A stretch of 64,000 nucleotides of DNA from Echinostoma caproni (lineage: Eukaryota > Platyhelminthes > Trematoda > Plagiorchiida > Echinostomatidae), in contig UZAN01040752.1 in the NCBI GenBank assembly GCA_900618425.1, positions 3,608-67,607 on the forward strand. Reading direction: 5' to 3'. The notes below the pieces were generated by a model. It had not been told where the DNA came from, did not search any database, and saw nothing but the letters and a program-made list of their open reading frames with translations. Position 1 is the stretch's first letter; each line of letters starts with the position of its first letter. Position numbers and translations under genes: made by a program. Below are positions 56,350 to 64,000 of this stretch, piece after piece.

Positions 56350-59300
56350 GACTCTCTCCATTATGTGTTGTATGGCACCTTTTCGTTTGCCCACTGAAAA
56401 ATGAATCGATCACGGTGACCCAGCAAATGGATAACCAAAATTGTGATGAACGGCTTTGGTAAATGACATTAGAAATTCCTTTCGCTATGTGTGCTTTAAC
56501 ACGTGCTACTCAAAGCACACACTAGAAATTGAGTCTCATTTCTGTTCTACTACTGTATGCAGAACGTGCACAACCTAATCAGCGTATGCTTACGCCATTA
56601 GTCGTTATAATAAACAAAGATCAGTTTATTTTTCCCAAATCAAAAGCATGGTATTGCCAGTAAAAGGATCCACAGCATTATCTGTGAAAAAACGAGGGAT
56701 CAAACGAAGAGTAACGTGCACAGAAGCAACTGACAAGCACGTTTGTTTGACGGCAGTCAATGTATTACATGTCGTGTCTTTGGTTTTCTTTGGCGCGTGC
56801 GGCAAACATTCCAATCTGAGGTGTAACTATCCAGCAGGAGGCAATACCTTACTCATTTGATCTGCACCGACGTATTCTCAAATACTTTTAAGAATTGTGA
56901 CATTGTCTCAAACCCGTCACGACATTTTCGTTGATTAAATGATACCATTTGCGGATAATGTGAAGGCATTGATTTAGAATAAACAAACCACGGAAACGTG
57001 AAGAAAACATGATGAACGATAAAATTGTGAACTTTCATAAAAACACAAACTCGGTTGTATGGACTGTAATTTTGAAGACATTACAAAGAGAAAACGGTAT
57101 ATTTTACTGTGATTTCGTGTGTCACTTTAGTTGATGAAGTGCCTCAGTACAATTATTTAAAACGCTTTTTGGCTTTTACCTCTAGCACCTGGAATAAATT
57201 TTAAACAAATTGTCATAGACTTTATCTACGCTGTTTTACCATGCCTCAAATCCCATGAAGTAAACGTTTGGGAAGTTTTGATGCCCGACCAAAACAACAA
57301 TCAGACAACAGAAACAAACGCCACTGGACATTTCTTTGAATCATCCAATATCTGTGGCACAATATTTTAAGCTTTCACTAAGAAGCATTCTCTTCGTTTT
57401 AATTTCTCTTTTTAGAAGAAATTTGAACACGAGATTCCATAAAGTCAATTTGCATCCTTATTCAGAACAACGCTTCTTAGATGCTTTCGATTACATTAGA
57501 AGTGTCCACTGCTCTGATGATTAATCATGAAGCACATGCGTGAGGTGCTTCACGAAGTCTCGTTTTGGTATTTTTTTGGTCAAAATATTAGGTTAGCAAG
57601 TTCAGGTTGATAGCGAACCTTGGAAAGCTTCAAGAGATGAGGGTGAACACGAATCTGCATCTTAGATTGTCAAAAACCTTTTTAATGTTACAGGTGACAC
57701 CTAGTTAGACAAATATATTCTGTTGAAGTGAAAATGTTCATGTCACGCATTTATGTTTGCTTTCTGCACTTTCATGGAATTAAAGTGCTTACTTAAGATA
57801 GTAAGTGGATTGATTCTAATAATCCTTTTTTATAATATTCATATTCAGGTGCTCTGCAAAACTCTTCACATCAACTATGGACATCGTAAGCTTTCAGTTT
57901 GTTTCCAATCCCGAAGGAATGGTAAAACCGGAGGAATTCAGAGAAACAATTTGTTTGTTTAGATGTATAATGTCAATATCTGAACGAAGGGACTACAAGA
58001 TCAATGAAAAGCGGAAAAAATCAGCAACCGTTTCGGCAATAACAGAAACTCACAATGCAACATATGCAAACGAAGAAATCGATAATCAGCGCAGTTTTGG
58101 CAGACGATCCTGTGGTTTTTACCATTGTTTTTTAATAATGATAGCGTCAGCAGCCATCGGGGTGACTGCCTCTGCATGGTTTTTACCTGCGACTGTGTAG
58201 GCTGCTAGGATGACAACTATGATTCATATTTTCCAACTCAGACAATTCCACGAGTTGTGTGAACTTGACAAGTTGTTGCTCAGCATGCACGCCGAGTGCC
58301 GCGTTGGATTTCCGTTGTATCAGCTCAAATCAACGAGGTCATGCATACCACTAAGTCAATCATTTTGTCATGGCGCTTTTTCGCAAGACATTGAAGTGGG
58401 ATTCGAAAATAACATAACGTCATATCAATTTAAGAATCTCATTTTACACTAAAAAATAATAGTCATTAAAGCGTTAGAAAAATACATTTCAAACATAAAG
58501 CAATAAATAACTCAATATAGTTGTAAAAATCTGGCGTATGCCGAAATATCTGAGCGTCATCAACCAAGCCTTATTCAAATTATGTGTTTGCAGAACCTAA
58601 AACAAAGATATCAAATCACGAAGCAAATGAGATAATTTTTCGAATTTTGTAGTAGTGTTTTTTTAGTTGACAAATGAGGTAACGATATCTTTGAAACAAA
58701 AATGGAGTATTTATTGCTAAAGGACACTTATTAGGCCGGATTATGGTCAGAGTTTGTCCAAAAATATAGTTGAAGAGTTATAAAATGAAGTTAAAAAATA
58801 AATGAGTTTCGACAAGTCCGAAAAAACACAAGACTAAAACTAGACCAACTAAGCAGAAATCAAAACCCAAGTTTAATTTAATAGTCATGGTTTAAATCAT
58901 ACTTCAAAACTAAATTTTCCGTATGCTGGAAGGATCTACGCGTAATCATGAAGGATTCGGTAATACTGGCATGTCAAAATTTCATATTGGTGAACATCCC
59001 CGGAGCACCGTACGGATGTCTGAAAAGATATTTTCATTTCCACTGTACGAATTTTAGGAAATGAAGTTAAACCCATTCACACTACGATGAAGCATCACAG
59101 GGCCTAGCACTAGTCGACATTCTCTGCCGTTTTACTCAAAATCTCACATAACCAGAGATCATAGAATAGTGATCATGCAATGATCCTACATGCAATGATA
59201 AAACATTATTCGCAATTTAACGGAGTTCAAAACCTTAATCATGGACGGGGGTAGCTACACATGGGTTCCCCACGTAATAACCGTCTATAGAAGAATTGGT

Positions 59301-59899
59301 TATGGAAATATCAGGTTATTGGGGAATCACCTTCCGCGTTTTGATACAGAAAAATTGAGTTCCTTGACTGGGTATTCGTTGCATATCCTTCAGCTAAGCG
59401 AACACTGAGGGTTGATTTGAAATCCATATATCAAACACTCATTCAGACTATTCACAGTATCCTCAACGTATAAAATATGCTCTTACCTTCAGCTTCTCAA
59501 ATCAGGTCTTTCGCTATAAATGGATTGAAGTTGGCCGGAGAAAACAAGAACAAACCAGTCCGAAAACGAGCTGGAAAGCAACGGCCATCTTGTTTGCGTC
59601 AAGGATAGCAAGAAGGCCTCCAAAAATGGATTGGCTTACAACAACTCTTAAGGCTTTTGTCTATTCTCGAACGATTCAATTTTCTAGTAGCATTCAAGTC
59701 AACGTGTATGCTCTTTCCAAAACATGTTCATCAAATAACATACTGTCGAGCAATCTGAGATCAACGCTTAGTCGTGTGCATATAACAGATCGCTGGGCCT
59801 ATACAGAAATGTGTGACCTAAACAATCCGGATATTAAAAACACTAGGCTTATTGATTCAGTTACGGATCTTCGCATTACCTTTGGAGGTCATTCGTCAA
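56350..59899. other. Unassigned, no confident gene
   Basis: The 107-residue frame at 57877-58200 has a hydrophobic C-terminal stretch but no family match. No element is recognised until the LINE begins near 59.9 kb. The 106-residue frame at 59590-59910 may lie in the LINE 3' flank. Confidence 0.28.
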
Positions 59900-62400
59900 C
59901 CTTTTTGTAGTTCAGTTCTTCTGAAGCGGTAATTTACATTTCATTTTGATAGTTTCATTGCACAGGCTTTGTTTAAATTTAATTTGTTTAAATTTGGAAC
60001 GTGTACTGGAACGAGACACCGATTTATTGAGATGGGCATACAGGCAGTGTTCTTCATTAGATCGTATATGGCTGATAAATCTGTCGCGTGAAGCAAAATG
60101 CTTGCTCATAACAAAGTCAAACAGATCGGTATTCGAAATGCACTGCAACGGGAAAGATATTTAAGAGATCTGGAGAGGAGAATAAAGTCTTCCTCCTTTA
60201 GACCAGTAAAATATACGAGGGAAGAGTACAACCAATGTGGAAGAATGCATGCAGTCACAAATTTAAGAATTGCATTTGGGGAATGACAAGTCTTTTAAGC
60301 CTAAAAGCGTAGCTTACGAGCACTAATGTAAAGGTTTTCAACATTTCTAGATCAAGAAAGATTATGCGACAAAGTAACTCCAAGATATTTCACAGAATTG
60401 GCTTGGGGATGGTATTACTATTAGCAGAAAGTTCAGGCTTTGATAGTGCGTGCCCGTTTTAAGGCTAAAAGAAACAGCTAAACATTTATCTAAATTGATC
60501 ATTAAAGATGGAGGGGGGTGGACCAAGTAAAATGTTATTAAGATAAACTTGAAGTTGACAGAAACAGTGAGGATAAGTCGAGGGACAACTGATCAATACG
60601 TAATCAGTATACTTGCAAGGGATATAGTTGCTAGGATGGGAAGGTTCTTAATGTACAGTGAAAGAAGAAATGAAGACGAAATAGCTTCTTGAAAAACTCC
60701 AGAGTTATATTCTAGCAGCAAGGAATATTTATCGCTACAAAAAGTGTATTGCGTCCTAAGAGTGAAGCAACTGATTAGTACATTCAACACATTAGGTGCC
60801 AGACTACAATCCGAAAGACGGTCAAATGATCAAAAAGCATTAGCATAATCCAGAAAAATTAAACAAACGTTGCCAACCCCCTTATACAATAAGGATGAAA
60901 CGGAGTGAGCAACGTGAGCAACAGCATCAAGAGTGGAAAGTGAATGTTTGTAAGCAAATTGAATAGGGTCATGGATAGCAGATAAAAGGGTTATCCGTTC
61001 GAATTGCCACTAATGCTGATTTGTAAGCAATAGGTCAGTATTAGGAAGATCCTTCATTGGGGATTGGTGTTATCCGAGTAGCACTCCAACGATCAAGGAT
61101 ACTTCTAGATGACATACACAAATTGAACAACTCGGAAAGTGGTGAAGCAAGTTGTTCAGCACAATCTTTCAGAAAGGAAAGGGGACAACGAATCAGGGCC
61201 GTGTACCTTGTTAGATTTAAGGGACTCGAGGACATTCAGGACTTCCACGGGGAGACAGATTGGTTCTCCCCAGTAAATGTAAGTAAAGGTGGTATTGATT
61301 TCCGTACAGTAGCATATTCGAATTGACGGTTTAACTCGACATCCGGGAAAGAGCTGTTGCGTGATCCACAGAGCTGCTTCAAAGCACATCACATATCACG
61401 GCAGTTCTCATTTTCCATAATAGTTTATATATATATATATATATATCACCTACACGCTGTATTTCCATTTTGCTTAACGGTGATAGATGTTTGACAGCAC
61501 TGGGTGCACCAACCCTGTAAGCCTTTTATTTATCACTACAAAGCTATTTTAGAACAGTTGAAGAAAATCTGTCAGTTCCAATATATAAAGTCTCAACTAA
61601 GCAATACAGATCACAGGAAAAATTAAGATGACATATAAGAGGATCACAACTGGAAGAGTTATCAGCATTGAAAAAGACAGTGAAATCGGTAGGAGAAACC
61701 ATAACTCTAAGTTTGCTTAAGTTGTTAAGAGTGCGACTACTCCTTTCGATGATTCCAGAGGTGGAACGGTTCGTTTGGTGATGAAAATATAAAGCGTAAA
61801 TCTTGGGATAGAAAAAAATAGAGCAATAGTCGGAGCTACCTATGGGAGGTGGCTTATCAATAAAAAAAAGTTATTTACAAAACTCCCGTGGGAGAATTTG
61901 CAAGATTTGTCAGGCCTAAGTTTGCGATGATAAAGATGTTAAACCGATTAAAATCATCAACCGCAAAGCATAAAGACTGATCTAACTCTGTTACAAGTTG
62001 TGAGAAGAAAGAGTCGATAAACAGACGAACATCAGAGGCAGGCGCATCGGGAGGGATGTACATGTGATGAAAGAAACGGAGAAATCGGCGCTTACAATGA
62101 ACAAAAATACAATTTATCGTAGGAATGCTAAATTGAAAACATTGATGAGCTCTCTTGCAACATTTTTCGTTTGACGAAGGTGACCACTCCACTATTCCTG
62201 TGAAGGAAGTTCACATTACGATCACATCGGAATATACCAAATCCATCAAAATACAAGAAGTTGTCTTCAATGTTAGGATGTAGCTAGCTTTCCTGGAGTA
62301 GAATAAGCCCTGCATTCTAGCAATCCTCGAAGTGTATCGTGTTCTTGACATCATCGAGTGTTCCTATGAGCGAAAGAATGTTACATTAGATAATAGACGG
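59900..62400 (-). mobile_element. CR1/Jockey-like LINE copy B, endonuclease plus reverse transcriptase
   Basis: This is the most complete copy. On the minus strand, 62330-61880 encodes an apurinic-type endonuclease: LILLQES, HPNIEDNFLYFDGFGIFRC, YIPPDAPASDVRLFIDSF and FAVDDFNRFN (usual VGDFN), then LTNLANSPTGVL. The reverse transcriptase follows: VLESLKSNKVHGPDSLSPF (61250-61190), LASPLSELFNLCMSS and RWSATRITPIPNEGSS, then NSGVFQEAISSSFLLSLYIKN (60710-60640). The C-terminal part to about 59.9 kb aligns with copies A and C. Multiple stops and frame changes; no intact protein. It contains a (TA)n run at 61426-61446. Confidence 0.85.
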
Positions 62401-64000
62401 AACGGTCAAATTATCAAGAGAACGCTGCCTAATCGCCACAGGTCAGTAAGCATGGTACTTTTGATGGTGTCTTGAACAAACATTTGCTATCATTTGAAGC
62501 GATTTTTCACAGAATGGGCAAAAATCAGAAAATGATGTTTCTGCGCAATAAACTGCAAGGACTTCAAAAACGTTGCGTTGGAGGATAACAAGTGACCTTA
62601 ATAATTTAACGAGTTGATTCAAAAGTGATGACCATGAGTTCCTTCACTGTAACTTCACGCAATAATATTCAAAGATAACAAGGCATGGCCTAATTTAAAG
62701 GCTCCGTCATCACGGTATTGTCTTACAAGACTACGAATAATAATAATAATAATAATGTTTCAGATTCTCACGTAGAATAAGACTAATGTTAATCACCTCG
62801 AAAACATTACCCCCAAAGACAACCCTCAAAACGATCATATAATTGGCTTTTGTTGCTTTCGGCTGATTGTTTGGTGTGTCCCTTGAAATAAATATTGGTA
62901 ATGTTCCTGTGAGCGTTTTGTGTGTTCCGGTGACATAGAAACACCTTATAGTGATGTAGTTTTTTCGGGTTTGGTACACATACCTGAAATGAAATATAAT
63001 TCAGCTAGCAGCTCAATGTTATAACTCTGGTTGAATTAATTAACGAATGGGGTTCACTCACAGAATATTCCATCTTTCGACGTTTCCAAATCTGTGATTT
63101 TGTGAGACATCGTAATCTGTCAGAAGTTTTATTTCAGCACGGGTTTCGCTAAAATGGAATTCATCAATACAGATCCAGAATTGAGGACTAACCTTCAACA
63201 TGATTCAATCAGGAAGCAAAAGCTGTCTCACAGTTGCTTTATGGATCTGGCTGCAAATATAACAAAAGCCATAACCGTCGCACCTTTGCTGGTAGAACAC
63301 AAAAACTCAAGTTAACAAAATTCCATTAAAACACACGAACAAAAGATTTTAAATAAAATAAAACGATATATATATGTACATATCAAGGACACATGTAAAG
63401 GGAATACTCCATATTTGGGTTACTTTTGTCATCCTGAATACTGAATTTAAATACTCACACTGATTCTGATTATATTAAATAAATTGAACATAAATATTTT
63501 GAGTTCAATTGAAATAAACGATTTCACATACAGTTCAACAGAATTATTGTGTAAAATGGGTATACTTTTAGGAGTATGCTTACGGTATCCAAACCAGAGA
63601 TGGTAATTAATTATTATTACATACAAGTATAATGAGTATCTGATAATGGATTCTCTCGATATTTTAATATATGTCAAGTGATTGAAAGCTATTGAAAACT
63701 ATTGAAAACAACTGGGAAGCTCGCAGCCGGAAATCATTATGAGAAATCCCCGTCTCACGTGCCCAGTTCATAAATCACGTGTGGTGAAACGAAAACATCC
63801 CAAATTGTCCTGAATGAAATGAGCAGAACTCTGTTGTTTATGGGTGCACCTGATGGACATCGAGTTCCTATGTGATACACGCAGTCCACACAGAAACAAA
63901 TGATGCCGGGAGAACAAATAGCATTATAAAACTCAGTTTATCTAATTTATATATTCAATAATCTAAAATAAGTATGTGCTGTTTACAATGCGAGTGAGTA
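62401..64000. other. Unassigned; (TAA)n at 62736-62757
   Basis: A short ATA/TAA trinucleotide array and AT-rich sequence, with no recognised gene. A TATATATGTACATAT stretch is near 63366-63381. Confidence 0.35.

Noticed and set aside
58060..58230. Weak resemblance of the minus strand to GPCR helix 6 (a third receptor copy)
   Set aside because: Only a short hydrophobic stretch matches, stops lie on both sides and helix 7 is absent.
1..64000. CRISPR arrays, bacterial operons, integrated viral genes
   Set aside because: No regularly spaced direct repeats with unique spacers, no prokaryotic gene organisation and no viral protein signatures were seen.

Overview
This window looks like a eukaryotic flatworm genome, most likely a digenean fluke. 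It is AT-rich and gene-poor, packed with decayed retroelements (Penelope-like, RTE-type and CR1/Jockey-like), and carries tRNA-derived SINEs whose bodies contain hammerhead-ribozyme-like folds resembling the schistosome Sm-alpha repeats. The only clearly intact protein-coding genes are two single-exon G-protein-coupled receptors (GPCRs), paralogous to each other, at 23313-24419 (minus) and 48308-49342 (plus). They resemble the flatworm-specific rhodopsin-like orphan group often called PROF1. No bacterial or viral gene organisation is present.

Layout. 0-2.3 kb: an inverted pair of tRNA-like SINE heads, then unassigned sequence. 2.3-5.5 kb: a dispersed repeat, a Penelope-like endonuclease relic broken by a 21-bp minisatellite block, and the 3' part of a CR1/Jockey-like LINE with a clear 3' tail repeat. 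9.6-14.5 kb: a minus-strand LINE split by a complete but dead Tigger/pogo DNA transposon (10904-13762, TA target duplication). A second, uninterrupted copy of that LINE lies at 59.9-62.4 kb and serves as the empty-site reference. 17.5-22.6 kb: hammerhead-bearing SINEs, including a head-to-head inverted pair, and a mariner-type MITE. 23.3-24.4 kb: GPCR 1. 25.9-27.5 kb: RTE-type LINE relic. 28.8-35.5 kb: more hammerhead SINEs, a Penelope relic and the second copy of the 2.3-kb repeat. 38.8-39.7 kb: third copy of the minus-strand LINE. 43.6-44.6 kb: Penelope relic. 47.4-50.6 kb: second MITE copy with TA duplications, GPCR 2, and a third transposon-like unit with long inverted ends. 50.8-52.0 kb: Penelope relic. 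53.5 kb: third 21-bp minisatellite. 55.0-55.7 kb: CATA microsatellite running into a 655-base assembly gap. 56.3 kb: a tRNA-like sequence.

The GPCRs are the only functional pair inferred here: plasma-membrane receptors of unknown ligand, with a DRF motif in place of DRY and NPxxQ in place of NPxxY. The rest is a mobile-element landscape. Its most notable component is the set of small self-cleaving-RNA-like motifs carried by the SINEs, in at least two of which stem I pairs perfectly with a different base pair next to the core.
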